From positions 3,326,350 to 3,390,349 of the forward strand of contig NC_037647.1 in NCBI RefSeq assembly GCF_003254395.2: 64,000 nucleotides of DNA, given 5' to 3'. The position numbers were made by a program, and so were the translations under genes. Shown here piece after piece: positions 1 through 10,843 of the stretch. The notes beneath the pieces are model-generated. The model worked only from the letters and a program-made list of their open reading frames with translations, was not told the origin of the DNA and ran no database searches. Position 1 is the stretch's first letter. Each line of letters begins with the position of its first letter. The stretch comes from Apis mellifera. Its lineage: Eukaryota; Arthropoda; Insecta; Hymenoptera; Apidae.

Positions 1-477
1 GTTTCTTTTTTCTCGTAATACGTAGTAGCGAAATGTTCGACTGTGTTTTCCAAAAGTCAGACACGCGTCAGAAAACCGTCGCCTGTTATACGAGGGTGAA
101 AAAGTGAGAATTTGTCGAACACGAAAATACGTATATAATCCCCTTCCCCCCCTCCTTTTTTTCTTTTTCTCTTTTCGTTCCTTCTTTTAATCCGTGTTTC
201 TTTTTTTTTCTTTTTTTTTTTTTTTTTTTTACCCAAAATTGTGTACGTGTCCCTGGTTGTACTCTCCCTATAGTCATACACAGTACGTTCGTATTCGCAT
301 ATTACTTTCTTTTCTTTAAACGTGTATACACTATAAACGGAAAGATTAGAACGTGAACAGCGACCGTTCCTGACGATGATCTTTTATATTTCTCTATAGT
401 TTTCTTTTTTTTTTTAGTCGTTTATTTTTTATTACTTTGTATCTTATTTTTCAATCGTTTTTACTTTTATTACTCTT
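1..477 (-). other. Fas2: 3' UTR and downstream DNA of the GPI isoform of Fas2
   Basis: This stretch lies 3' of the GPI-type stop codon on the minus strand. It is T-rich on the plus strand (A-rich in the transcript), with long T runs around 200-230 and 407-416. On the minus strand AATAAA occurs at 466-471, which is very close to the stop, and at 421-426, about 52 nt past it; the second is the more plausible polyadenylation signal. No transmembrane exon of Fas2 is visible here, so this may equally be intron for the transmembrane isoforms. The short lysine-rich reading frames at 57-281 are products of homopolymers. Confidence 0.4.
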
Positions 478-590
478 TTAAATAGCTAGGAATAGGATCG
501 TTATTGCTGTTGCAATGGCGGTCACGGCGAGCTTGCGAGTACCTCCAGCGGAAGTATCTAAATTGTAGTCCACATTGAGGCCCGTAGATT
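478..590 (-). CDS. Fas2: Fas2 alternative terminal exon: GPI-anchor signal
   Basis: This is a short terminal exon that would end a lipid-anchored form of fasciclin-2. The acceptor is ...TCATTCAG at 591-592 and the reading phase (2 bases, then full codons) fits the phase-1 donor of the Fn3 exon at 1,344. It adds a split Glu and 36 residues, then TAA at 478-480. The peptide begins with a polar linker, has a small-residue cluster (TSAGGT) suited to an omega site, then a basic RK, and ends with the hydrophobic LAVTAIATAITILFLAI directly before the stop. No cytoplasmic tail follows. That layout is the standard GPI-attachment signal. Drosophila and Manduca Fas2 are known to have GPI and transmembrane forms made by alternative 3' exons. 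The exon is inferred from sequence only, but phase, composition and length all agree. Confidence 0.85.
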
Positions 591-826
591 CTGAATGATA
601 AAAAGTGACTTGTAGAAGGATCGTTTTTTTTTTTTTCTTTTGTTGTGTTTTGAATATGTTTTGAAAGAAAGGGTAAGATTAACTAATATATATGCCTAAG
701 ATGCCCATATATGTATATATCGAATATGGCTATCGGATAGTTGATCTAAGTTGCTCTTCTACAAGGGTCAAGGGGACTGAGGACTCTTCACAGTTCATTC
801 GTTAAGAAAGAAAATTCATCGATTTA

Positions 827-873
<47 letters not shown>

Positions 874-1343
874 GAAACATATTTTCACATGAATTGCGTT
901 AAGAAAAGAAAAAGATTTGTAGAAAAAAAAAAATGCCTCAATAACCCTTTTCCCTCCTCCTTGAGTAAATAAAGAAAAAAAAAAAAAAACAGAGGCGAAG
1001 TGATTGTAAAAACGGTATCTCTCGTCGGGTTAAAGTAAAAAAATAAAAAAAAGAAGGGACATATCAATATCGGTGCAATAGCCTCGTGCACATGTATATA
1101 ACGTAATAATAATAACGATTTCAAAATTACGATTTGATAAAAGGGCACTAATTAAATATTAATACCGCACGGTAATAATAATAATCGGTAGAAGAAGATG
1201 AAGAAAAATGGCGATAAACGAAACGGATAAACACGTTTCGAAGAGTATGGTTGAAAGATGTGTGTGAAGAGAGAGAAAAAAAAAACAAGACCGAAAAAAA
1301 AAAAAGAAGAGAAGAAGATCAAAAGAATATGGAGGAAACTCAC
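591..1343 (-). other. Fas2: Fas2 intron before the GPI exon
   Basis: This 753-base intron (GT...AG on the minus strand) separates the last Fn3 exon from the GPI exon. It contains an (AT)n tract at 829-870 and many A/T runs. No open frame here resembles a membrane-spanning or cytoplasmic Fas2 exon. The reading frames at 885-1,343 are leucine- and phenylalanine-rich because of homopolymers. Confidence 0.7.
829..870. repeat. (AT)n microsatellite
   Basis: An uninterrupted AT dinucleotide run of about 42 bases inside the last Fas2 intron. Confidence 0.95.
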
Positions 1344-1796
1344 CCCTGGCCGTCTTAAACTTCGCTGATCCAGGCTTACTGAAACCTATCGCGTTGTGCG
1401 CCTTCAACTCGACCTTGTAGAACGTGTCCGAGTAGAGATTTCTCAACCAATGCCTCACTCTTCCCTGCGTCCTAATGTCCTCCGTCCGGCAGGTATCCTC
1501 CAACGTCTCCCATTCGCCGGAAACGCGTCTTATTTGGCAATATTTGATCTGGTACATGTCGATCGGCTCGCCGTTATCAGCCGGCGCCAGCCAGGTCAAC
1601 TCGTATTGATTGCTGTACCTGGACATATCGTACTCCTCCCTCGACATTACTATCTTCGGCTCGTTAGGAACCGTCCTTCCGGGCGTCATCTCGCGGTGTA
1701 ACGCCCCCCAATTACCAAGACCGACATCGTTTCTGGCCGCGAACCGGAACTCGTACATAGTCTGCGGTTTCAGACCTTCGAGCACGTAGTACGAAT
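1344..1796 (-). CDS. Fas2: Fas2 exon: end of Fn3-1 and all of Fn3-2
   Basis: A 453-base exon encoding roughly residues 583-733 of the modelled protein. The acceptor TCGTTTCCAG is just above 1,796. The donor GGG|GTGAGT lies below 1,344. Both introns are phase 1. The product starts DSYYVLEGLKPQT and continues FRFAARNDVGLGNWG, which closely matches the first fibronectin-III domain of Drosophila Fas2. A second Fn3 domain follows, with the landmarks ADNGEPIDMYQIKYC and VELKAHNAIG. These domains form the membrane-proximal stalk of the adhesion protein. The reading frame stays open past the donor to about 1,159, but that extension becomes poly-phenylalanine and is intron. The exon can join either the GPI exon at 590 or transmembrane exons left of the window. 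Confidence 0.95.
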
Positions 1797-2118
1797 CTGG
1801 AAACGACGAAAGGGCCCGTGAATTCAACCCCGTGGAAATTGTGTACGTAATAACGTTGTATATGATATTCGTAGAACGCATACGGATGGATTTAACCCGG
1901 GTGAATTAACCCTTTGTGCTCGACGATTCTTTACGAGTCTAAGATAAAATGATGTTATACTTTTTAATAAAGAGGGCTAAGGAACTTCTTCGCAAATTAA
2001 TATTGCTCTTGTTAATTAGAGAGATCTAGACTGAGAGTCGTCTCACGAGCACAAAGGGTTAAGAATTATTAATTATTAATCAAACGAATGAACGTCGAAA
2101 TTTTTTCCCTCCACTCAC
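1797..2118 (-). other. Fas2: Fas2 intron (phase 1) holding a TTAA MITE
   Basis: A 322-base intron between the two Fn3-coding exons. The donor is GTC G|GTGAGT at 2,118 and the acceptor is CAG above 1,796. Nearly half of it is the small inverted-repeat element at 1,910-2,058. Confidence 0.85.
1910..2058. mobile_element. piggyBac-type MITE with TTAA target duplications
   Basis: The element is 149 bp. Its left end CCCTTTGTGCTCG (1,910-1,922) is the exact reverse complement of its right end CGAGCACAAAGGG (2,046-2,058). Each end is flanked outward by TTAA (1,906-1,909 and 2,059-2,062). CCC-starting inverted ends with TTAA duplications are the hallmark of the piggyBac superfamily. The element is far too short to encode a transposase, so it is non-autonomous. 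The superfamily call rests on the ends and target site only. Confidence 0.8.
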
Positions 2119-3172
2119 CGACAGACCACGTCTTGTTCCTAGCCTGAATCCACGTCTGCCCGTCCTCCTTATACTGCACGTTAATCGTTCTGAGAGGTTG
2201 CTCGGGATGCGTACTAGGCGGTACAAGATCGAACCTAATCGTGGTCGCGGTGATCTCGGCCATCTTCGCCTGCAACATCTCGCCCGGCTTCGTGGCCTCC
2301 CTCAACTCGATGTTCCGTTGCCGCGTCCCGTGCGCGTTGGACGCGATGCACTTGTAAGTGGTGTAATACCGCTTGTCCAAGGGGACGATGGTGAGTATAG
2401 ATCGTGGCCCGTTACCGATTTGCGTGATCATCTTGTCATTGTCGATCTTCTGATCGCCGTACATGGTCCAACGTATGGTGGCGTTCGGTATGCTCTCGGC
2501 TATGCAGCTGATGTTCACGGGTTTCTGGTCCCACGACCACACGCTTGTGTTCGACATGGAGGCGAACGATGGTGGAAACTCGACGGTTAGATGGCCGATT
2601 CTACGCGCGTCACCACCGGCGTTCTGCGCGATACACTCGTACAAACCGTCGTTCGATCTGAGGGACTGGCTGATGGTCAGCGTGCCGATGGTCTCGCTGT
2701 CATCGCCACTGTTCTCGAGTATGATCCTGTCGTCGTCCAATTGGGGACCCTTTACGTACGCCTTCTCCGCGGTTAGCTTCCTGAAAGTGACTTGGGGGGG
2801 CGGCCTGCCGAACGCCTTGCACACCAGCGTCGCCTCTTTGTCCTCGACCACCGTGCTGTTCAAGAACTCGATGATCTTGGGCTTGACGATCACGTTCACC
2901 ATGATGTTGGTGTTCGCCGTCCCAGCCAGATTCGTGGCCGTGCACTGGTACTCCCCTGCGTCGTCCCTGTTCACATTGGTGATCGTGAGCACGCCCGTGT
3001 CCGGATCGACCGAGAAACGATCCACGTTGGACAGATTCTGGTGGGTCAACGACTTAACCCAGGTGAATTTTGGGGGGGGTTTGCCTCGGGCCTCGCACTT
3101 TATACTCGCGTCCTTTCCCTCGATCATGTTTATGGGGTTGGGCATCTCGCTCACCGTGGGCCGTATGTGGAC
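2119..3172 (-). CDS. Fas2: Fas2 exon: Ig3, Ig4, Ig5 and first part of Fn3-1
   Basis: A single 1,054-base exon encoding about residues 232-582 plus one base. The acceptor TTTCATTTAACAG precedes GTC at 3,172 (phase 0). The donor is GTC G|GTGAGT (phase 1). Three Ig domains show paired cysteines, in model numbering Cys257-308 (YQC), Cys349-411 (LYEC) and Cys454-506 (YKC), each with the D-x-G-x-Y-x-C context or a close variant. N-glycosylation sequons are seen at NST (336), NTS (439), NIS (451), NAT (461) and NKT (577). The exon ends in Fn3-1 with VQYKEDGQ and NKTWSV. Alignment by eye with Drosophila Fas2 runs through the whole exon without a break. The overlapping plus-strand frames are shadows of this exon. 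A start codon inside the exon is not needed because translation enters from the exon at 3,929. Confidence 0.96.
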
Positions 3173-3928
3173 CTGTTAAATGAAACGCAAACCTGTTCCG
3201 TCATACCTGTGGCGGCATTATATGCCTCGGATTGGGAATAATTGGCGCATACACACTCCCGGGCAAGGCTTTGTAAAGGGTGGATGGAGCTTGTTCACTC
3301 TGGTTGCGTGTGTATACAACAAATCGGGAGGGAGGAAATGGTTATGTACGAAATTCAGTCAGATATTTGATTTTACGTTGAATGTGCAGCCGTTTTATTT
3401 ACCGTGTTGTTTGCTTATTATAATTGGATGTTACCTCTCTTGCTTTTTCTCTCTTTTTTTTTTTAAAAAATGCTCGCTTTGTTTTTCGCGCTGTTTTCAT
3501 CCCAAGCTTCCCCCGTGCTCATGAATATGAAATTAATAAATGAGCTTCTTTGAGAATGCATTGGCTCTCTACCGGTAAAAAGTTGTGAGAAAACAGATTG
3601 GATCCTTTGTAATTTTGTTTCACTACTTTTCCCCCGCAGTTCTTCTCCTTTGCGTTTCCACTCTTTCTCCGTGATAGAATTTTTTCTCTCTTCTCGATTT
3701 TTATCGAACCACGGATATCCGCTTCGATTAATTTTTCCAGGAAAATAAAGAATTGCAAAATTGCAATATAACCATGTGTATAACGCGTAAATCTGTATTT
3801 TGAAGTAATTTGTCGATATTATTTCGTAATATTCTCTTTTATGAAATGAGTCTAACACAGCGATAATAAAATCTGGATAATTTTTGAAGAAGAAGAAGAA
3901 GAAGAATGAAGAAGAATGCTTAACTCAC
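3173..3928 (-). other. Fas2: Fas2 intron between Ig2 and Ig3 exons
   Basis: A 756-base phase-0 intron with donor GAG|GTGAGT at 3,928 and acceptor AACAG above 3,172. It contains a (GAA)n tract at about 3,885-3,917, close to the donor. I see no coding signal in it. Confidence 0.8.
3885..3917. repeat. (GAA)n microsatellite
   Basis: An imperfect GAA/AGA trinucleotide run within the intron, next to the Ig2 exon donor. Confidence 0.9.
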
Positions 3929-4194
3929 CTCGACGCGGATAGGTCGTTCCTTGAGCTCACCGGTGGAAAATACGGAAGCGCGGCAAGTGTAAACGCCATC
4001 ATCCGACTCTTGAACATTTTTTATCTTCAGTGCATACGTGTCTATAATGTAATGGTCGTTCGTCTTAATTAATTCGCCGTTGTACAGCCAGTCGACCGAA
4101 GGCGAAGGCCTTGCCCGCACTTTGCACTGAATAGCGAAGTCCTCGCCCAGAATGGGGTATTGATTGAGCGGTGCATTGTCCCAAGTGATCGCAA
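3929..4194 (-). CDS. Fas2: Fas2 exon: Ig2
   Basis: A 266-base exon coding for about residues 143-231 of the model. The acceptor TGTTTCGCAG is above 4,194 (phase 1) and the donor GAG|GTGAGT is at 3,928 (phase 0). The peptide begins AITWDNAPLNQYP, has Cys166 and Cys213 (GVYTC) as the Ig disulphide pair, and ends ELKERPIRVE. The first and last of these motifs are strongly conserved in insect Fas2. The split valine codon formed with the preceding exon (G|TT) keeps the frame. Ig1 and Ig2 belong to the homophilic adhesion region of NCAM-type proteins. That role comes from the family and is not visible in this sequence. Confidence 0.95.
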
Positions 4195-4757
4195 CTGCGA
4201 AACAGTAATTACTCTCCAATAATTCTGTCTCGCGCTTCTTTTATATCGAGACGGCGACAATTTGAATTCATCGACTTTTTATTTGACGAACGAGAACGTT
4301 TGACACGATTTTTCATTGTATTGAAAAAAAAAAAATAAAGTCGAACGAGATCGTTTTCTTTTTTTTTGCAAGCAAAGAAAATTTAGTAAAAGATAAATGG
4401 AAATTTGTAATATTACGCATAAATTAATTCTTTCGGAAAATTATTCGAAATGGATCGAAATATTCAGTTTTTAATAAGTAATTTTAATAATTGTGTCGTG
4501 CGCATGATAAAATTTGAAATCGGTAAAATTAATATTATCTGATATACCGATATCCATACTTTTATAAATTAATAAATTTTTAATATATCATATATACACG
4601 GATTTTTAAAGTATCGTTCAAAATTTGTTTTCAAATCTCTCTTCAATAATTTAAAATATGTAGAATATATATGGATATACGGTATAAGATTCTTGATAAA
4701 CGATAATAAATGGAAAATATTACATCTCGAATCGATGAAAATTTAAATTTTGCTCAC
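4195..4757 (-). other. Fas2: Fas2 intron between Ig1 and Ig2 exons
   Basis: A 563-base phase-1 intron, donor ATA G|GTGAGC and acceptor TTTCGCAG. It is very AT-rich, and I see no other feature. Confidence 0.8.
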
Positions 4758-4927
4758 CTATAGTATCGATCGTCACAGACTTCTGCAATTGAATCGAATT
4801 CGCGTAAGTGGCTTTGCACGTGTATTTCCCAGCCTGCTGCTCTTGCAGCGAGTTGAAGAACAAAGACAAACTGTTATCCTGGTGCAATTCGGTGTACATC
4901 GGCGGCTTTGAATGGCCTGGTATGTTG
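4758..4927 (-). CDS. Fas2: Fas2 exon: second half of Ig1
   Basis: A 170-base exon that no long open frame flags. The acceptor CCCCATGTAG is above 4,927 (phase 2) and the donor ATA G|GTGAGC is at 4,757 (phase 1). It encodes about residues 87-142. NIPGHSKPPMYTELH is followed by SLSLFFNSLQEQQAGKYTC (with Cys123, the second Ig1 cysteine) and then a run ending VTIDTI. Drosophila Fas2 has the counterpart PPMYTE...GGKYYCTASYAN at the same place. The single leading base completes AA|C (Asn86) with the exon at 10,844, and the final G completes a valine codon with the exon at 4,194. Phase agreement on both sides makes this exon secure. Confidence 0.93.
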
Positions 4928-6699
4928 CTACATGGGGATAATTAAAAAATCACTGTTAAAACACCGATATTTTTCATCGTGTCATTACAAAACCATTCCA
5001 ACGATGATAACATACTATAACGATGATGGTGATGACGATGAGTGACAGATGTTCGGATTCAGTGTTGCACAACGAATAGAAATTGGCTCGGTGTTTCGCC
5101 AATTAAAATCAATATAATCGATGCTTTAATTATTTATACGTATTTTCAAAATATTAACACGACTAAATAAATTTCTCCAACATTCTTTATTTATCACGTA
5201 TGTTCATATCGAAACGTGAAATTGACAAACGAGAACAGAATTTTTTAATTTACTTAGAAACCAAAAGAAAATAAAAATAAAAAAAGGAAAAATACCGAAT
5301 AAAATCGCAATTGAGGAGACTGCAATCATTGCCAATATTTTATTATCAAATAATATTTCTATATTATTATCACATTATATCATATACATAAACTCATACG
5401 AATTTTCAACGATATAACTGGAGCATTAAGTGTCGTAAAAATCGATTATATAAACCAAAAACCACCGACGAAACACTTTATTCCCTCGGAATATCGGAAC
5501 GTTCCAAATATTCGGGGCGCATAAATTGTTGGCAAAACATCTAATCCGTATTCTAACGCGAAACACCGAGCCGATATCGGTGAAATATCGTTACGAGGTT
5601 GGGGTTTGTACACGCGGTGAACACGGCGTGGCATCGAATTCGGATCGATGACCGGAGGCGGAAGGAAGAGGAGGAAGAGGAGGAAGAGGAGAGTTCATCC
5701 CGAGTTTCCATCTCGATCGGGATCTTTTAGCTTGTAGAAGAGAAAGGAAGGATCAAGAGAGCACGGTGTTGAAGAGGTTGAAGAAGGTTTGTCGGCTGTT
5801 ATCCAAGGTTTAAAGGTGGCAATGGAGAACCGGCAATTTCGTCGTTGCTGTCTCATACCGTAAACTGGGGTACAAACGAGACGCATTCACATGGATTCAC
5901 ACAATTTAACAACACACCGCGTGACAGGATACTGGATCGAAGATAAGGTTCTGGTGCATAGAGATGCTGAATCGCGCCGTAATGAATAGCTTCGATACCA
6001 ATTGGAAACGGCTAGGTCTGCAGAGATACGCTTTAATGAACCCTTTCGAATTGGGAAACGCGCTCGGGATCCGGGAGGATCCATGATCGATCGATCCGGA
6101 GGGGGGAAAAATAATTAGAGTTGGGTTACTGGATTGTTAGATTGGAAACTCGATACCGATATTTTCTTAAGATCGGCGGGTTAGATGGACCAGAAATTAA
6201 TCTACGATCCCATTTGTTTTAATTTTATGCAAGGGTAGAATATTTACATCGTAATATAATATTAAAGTAATTAGAAATGATCCAGATTGATATACTTCAT
6301 GAAATTTGCACATTCGATATCTCAACAATGAAATATTGAAATATTGCAACATTCGATTTTAATTAAATAACCTTCTTTATTTCTATGTTTATACATAATC
6401 ATTTTCTGGAAGAATACGAAATCAAATAAAGTTCCTAAATTGATTAATATCCATTCCAGAGAAATGGGGATCTAAACGAATTAGTATTACACGATTCCAT
6501 TCTCTACTGAAGAGCACGATGCAAATATAATAAATTAAAAAATTATCAAGCGGATATACGCTACGTGGATGTATACAGGATGACGAAAATTGGTCCATCT
6601 CGCCCACGGTGGTGCGCAACTCTGTCAAAATTTACGTAGGTATTACGTACGACAATGAAGGGTACACACACACACACAGGAGGAGGGCCGACGATTATA

Positions 6700-7190
6700 C
6701 AATAATACCCCTTTCTTCTTGCCTAATCGAGGAACACACCGAGCCTTAAGTACGATTAATGAAACGGTTCTCGGCCTCGGTACACGCGTCCCTCGGCGAA
6801 TTTATCGGCCGTTATTCGCCGCGACGAGCGGACATAATTATGCAAATCGGCCGGGCTCCGCGTAATCGTGCAAACACGCGATCCGACGAATCAGTTACCG
6901 AGGTTAATGCTCGTTGGATTGTTTGATCACGGGTGGGAGGAGGGGGGGGGGGGGCAGTGTTCAATATTTGCAAGATACGCGCCGCGATACATTATTTAGC
7001 CACCGAGGTTCGATCCTCGATATCGGAAGAGAGAAGACACGCGAGCGGATGTGGGATGGATAATGGATACGATCGTCTCTCTGTTGATCCAGGCCTGGTT
7101 GGGCACGAAAAGGGTACTTGGGCTGAACGTTCTGTATGCGTTTTGATTAATTGTTGGCGTATACGTGCGATCAAATGGCTGCTATCACAT
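6700..7190. promoter_or_regulatory. candidate intronic enhancer with octamer site
   Basis: A GC- and CpG-rich block in an AT-rich intron. It contains a perfect octamer ATGCAAAT (6,840-6,847, POU-domain consensus) next to TAATTA (6,835-6,840, homeodomain core). No frame in it looks coding. The enhancer role is an inference from composition and motifs. Confidence 0.3.
6931..6953 (+). other. G-rich tract with quadruplex potential
   Basis: The tract reads GGG, TGGGAGG and then an unbroken run of about 13 G, ending at CAGTG. It could form a G-quadruplex on the plus strand, which is the non-template side with respect to Fas2. Confidence 0.5.
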
Positions 7191-8039
7191 GCTTGGAATC
7201 AATTGGATGCGCTCGAGGCCACTTTGCTTTTGCGTGGGTGTAGTGGAGAGGGGAAAAAAAAAAAAAAAGAAAAAAGAGCGGGTTAGAAAGGATGGTGAAG
7301 TAGTCGATGTGTATTTTCACGGTATAATTGGTGTAACGGAGTTGAACGAGGCGATATTTTCTTTTTACGGTGTGTAGGAATTCGAGGATATTTCAATTTA
7401 TCGCCGCTAGATGTCTCCTTCCGTTGTCTTTCTCGCAAGTGGCGTTTCTCTCGTTTCAGTTTTTTTCGAGCGATTAACTCTTTCGATATTATATTAATGT
7501 TTTGTATGTATACGAGTTTGGAAAAGGTTGTATTCTTGTTATGTACGTGAAATATATATATTGTATATAGCTCGTAAAAATTTATTACGAGAAAAGAAAT
7601 AAAAAGTTCCAATCGCAAAGTAAGTCTTTTTAAGCTTGTAAGTCTATTCCGAATATCGTGGAAAACAACATTTATCCATAACAGACGCCAGGTCGATAGC
7701 AATTCATATCTTAGGATTGTTATAGTTTCAAACCAGAGCCACGTGAAGTTTACGCTGTAAACTTTATCGTATCGCGATCTAGCAGTTTTGTCTGATTTTA
7801 TAGTTTCGACTCGACGGAAAATGTTCTCGAATTCAGTTTTATCCCGCAATCGATACTTTTACTGTTTCAGAAAGAAAATATACGAGGGATCGAAAAATTA
7901 CCTTTTTTATTATTTATTTAAATTCAATAGAAAATAAACTACTTTTTAAAAAATTAAAAATATATAATGATCGTTAAAAAAATATATCCTTTGCCATTAA
8001 TTTCTCAAAAAAAAAAAAAAAATTTAAAAATAAAAGTTC

Positions 8040-8480
8040 ATAAATACATCATGAGATTCCCTTTCAAAGTCAGGGTAACAATCGACCCGTCGTCTATACG
8101 GCACACAGGGCATTACACAGTCCAAGTATTAATTGCTCAGGTAGCCACGATTATATGTCATAAGAATAACACGCTATAACGCAAGCCAAGCATCGTTTAA
8201 CCTCTCTACTTTGCTCCTGAATTTTCTTGCATCAGGCCGCGTTACATGCGGCTTTTGGGTTGTTAGTTTGGCTCGGTTTTAGCCGTTCAAATACAACGCG
8301 AAGCCAGTTTGGCCACGGAAGGCGGAAAACTTTCTCGAACAGCTTAATGAGCAACGCTTAGCTCGCGGAACAATTGGGCGGACCTGCAGCAATTAAGTGC
8401 TCCGTACAGGGGCTGTAGTAGACGTAAATCAGCCACGAGAGTGAAAGAGTAGAGGTGGTTGATGGTTTGCAAGGGGTGTG
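8040..8480. promoter_or_regulatory. candidate conserved noncoding block in Fas2 intron
   Basis: A stretch of near-balanced composition inside the AT-rich intron. It has no repeats, and its frames are short on both strands (70 and 125 residues, low complexity at the ends). Such islands in insect introns are often conserved cis-regulatory DNA. Conservation cannot be judged from one sequence. Confidence 0.25.
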
Positions 8481-8539
8481 CACGGTGCGTGGTGGTATCT
8501 GTTTGTGCGTGTATGTGTATATGTATACGTATTACGAAA

Positions 8540-8578
<39 letters not shown>

Positions 8579-10843
8579 TAGCGAAGAAGGACAGCGTCTT
8601 CTAAGTTTTCGTAAACGGGGGTGAACTCTAAAGTAACTCTATGTATATACGTAAAGATGTACAGAGTTTCTCGGATGAAATGGATGGGAAATTTAAACGG
8701 TGATTCTAGAAACTGAAACAAATACAGAAGTTGATAAGATGAAATTGCAAAAACGAAGCTTATCGTTTATATCCCATTCAATTCAAAATTGATGTGACAT
8801 GGGTTGTTATAAACAAATATTTTTCTCCGTATGTTTCTGTGTTTTTCGTACGAAGACCGTTCCTAAAAGCGGATATCTTTTTTTACGAGTGCATTTACAT
8901 AAATGAAACCGAAACAAAGATCTCTTCTTATCCTTTGATATCATAACATGGATTTTGCTTTCGATATTTTTACGTCTTATTATATATCACTTATTGCATA
9001 TCGTAAGTATTTGTATTTAAATTCTTCATAAATTTATTAATTTTTTGTAGTCTATTTTATATTCCATTGTGAAAAGGAAAAAAGGATTTCACATTAAAAA
9101 GAAATATTATCGTCACGAATATTTTATCGTTTTACTTTTTATCTAGTGCAAAATTAAATTTCTTCGAGAATAAGTTTCGACAAATATTCTTACATATCAA
9201 CTTTTGCATTTATTTTAGATTTCAAAATTATCCATTAAATTTTTATTCGAACAATATCTATAGGTATATGTATATGTTATAGGGAACGATCATCGCAAAA
9301 CAGAGGGAGACTGGCAACGACACTACTGGGGTTGCGTGTAAAAGTCTTGAATTGAGTTTTGTATACTCGCCTTTCGATCGGCAAAACGACGAGTCTGTGT
9401 GCAAAACAAGTGACAGAAATTTGTTATAATTAGTGCTAAGTGTTTGTCGTGTTCTCTATTCGTGTGTTATTTCAGAGAGAGAGAAAAAAATTGTAAAAAA
9501 AAGAATTATATTACGTTAATTAGTCACGTATAACGGGTATAATGTAAATCTTTAACGTAGAAAGAGATAATTAAGCATCAATTTTTATTAAAAATTCCTC
9601 GTGTAACTTTTTCTCTTTTGCAATTATAATTTGATTTATTTTTTTTTCATAGAAATAAATTAAATTTCATGGAAAGATTATTTTATTAAATTGTTACTTA
9701 AGGAATAATTTTATCAAAAAAATGATAAAGTGATAAAAATTAATGGACAAAATGAGACAGAAATTAAATCATATTTGCAATTGATTTTTAGATTTTTGTA
9801 CAAAATAAAAGGGGGAATAAATTTGATTTATTCGATTGCGATAGAAAAGAATCATTTTATATTCCGTGAATTACACCATACCCATTATACTTTTTTTTTT
9901 TTTTAATATTGCTAAAGGTGGCTTTGTTATTGTCAAAAAGCTCAAAAGCGTGAATTTCCTTGCTCGTATATCCTCGTCTGACTTGAAAAACGTTTGTTTG
10001 CACCGTCGTGACATTTTTTTTTCTTTTTCTTTCTGCATTTCTCTCCCGCCCAGCGGGAGAATTTGCTTGAATTATGACGTTAAATCTGCGCATCATATTT
10101 TTACGAATCCATTTCGAAATTTAATGATCTTAGAATAAGAATATTCGAATATAATTTTTATTTTTATATTTATTGAAATTCGCAGAAGACTTTAATTTAT
10201 TTTACATATGAGAAATTATATGTTAAATTCTTTTAATTCATCGAATAAATATTGCTTTAATCTTTTTTTTTTATCGGATAAAACTAAAATTTAATTTGAA
10301 TTTATATATACATTTCTCTCTCTTTTTTTTTTTCGTTCATCTAAATTTAAATAAGTTAAATCAATTTATGAATTTCAAAGTTTCATTACATTTAAAATGA
10401 ATTTAAAATTCGAAATTTCTCCACGAAATTGTAATCGTATTATTCTTTATATACAAGTCAAAACTTTATTTAAATATTGTTCTCATGAAATCAATCTCTC
10501 ACTTTTAATTATATTTTTTACTTTAGATAATCTTTTGTTAGTTTAAGTCCCTTCCTGATACAATTTCCTGAAGAATTTTCCAAAAATAGGAGTTTAGTTT
10601 AATAATTTAAACTTATTAATCAATTAAAAATTGAAAATAGATATTCATTATAAAATAGATCACCATTGCTAAAAAAATTCTTTTTCTGCAATAACTCAAT
10701 TACATTTTTTATAAATCCTCAGACGAGAATATACTATACACATAAATATTTATAATAGCAAGGAGCCAAGATATTTCAAAAAGTTACAAAGAATTATAAA
10801 AAATAGTAGAATCTAAATATTATATTTTATCAATGATACTCAC

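Larger units (their letters stand above)
4928..10843 (-). other. Fas2: Fas2 5.9-kb intron splitting Ig1
   Basis: A long phase-2 intron with donor TTG AA|GTGAGT at 10,843 and acceptor ATGTAG. Most of it is very AT-rich. GC-richer, non-repetitive blocks stand out at about 5,640-6,110, 6,700-7,190, 8,040-8,480 and 9,280-9,480. Simple repeats include a GGAAGA-type purine run at 5,657-5,695, (CA)n at 6,664-6,679, a G run at 6,940-6,953 and (AT)n at about 8,541-8,575. None of the open frames here has domain content I recognise. The block at 9,280-9,480 has a moderately GC-rich, non-repetitive look but no clear gene structure. Confidence 0.8.

Noticed and set aside
1..477. Fas2 transmembrane and cytoplasmic exons
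   Set aside because: No frame in the right phase with a membrane span and an acceptor is present. Those exons should be outside the window.
1159..1343. The reading frame of the Fn3 exon continues past the donor to 1,159
   Set aside because: After GGG|GTGAGT the translation becomes poly-Phe/Leu from T runs, and Drosophila Fas2 ends the domain at the same TTRG-like point. It is intron.
2198..3241. Plus-strand open frames of 130, 238 and 149 codons
   Set aside because: They lie antisense to the large Ig exon and carry no domain. They are shadows of the GC-richer coding DNA.
7003..7030. tRNA-like T-arm (CGAGGTTCGATCCTCG)
   Set aside because: The loop is one base short for a T-arm, and no A box, anticodon arm or acceptor stem is found at the proper distance.
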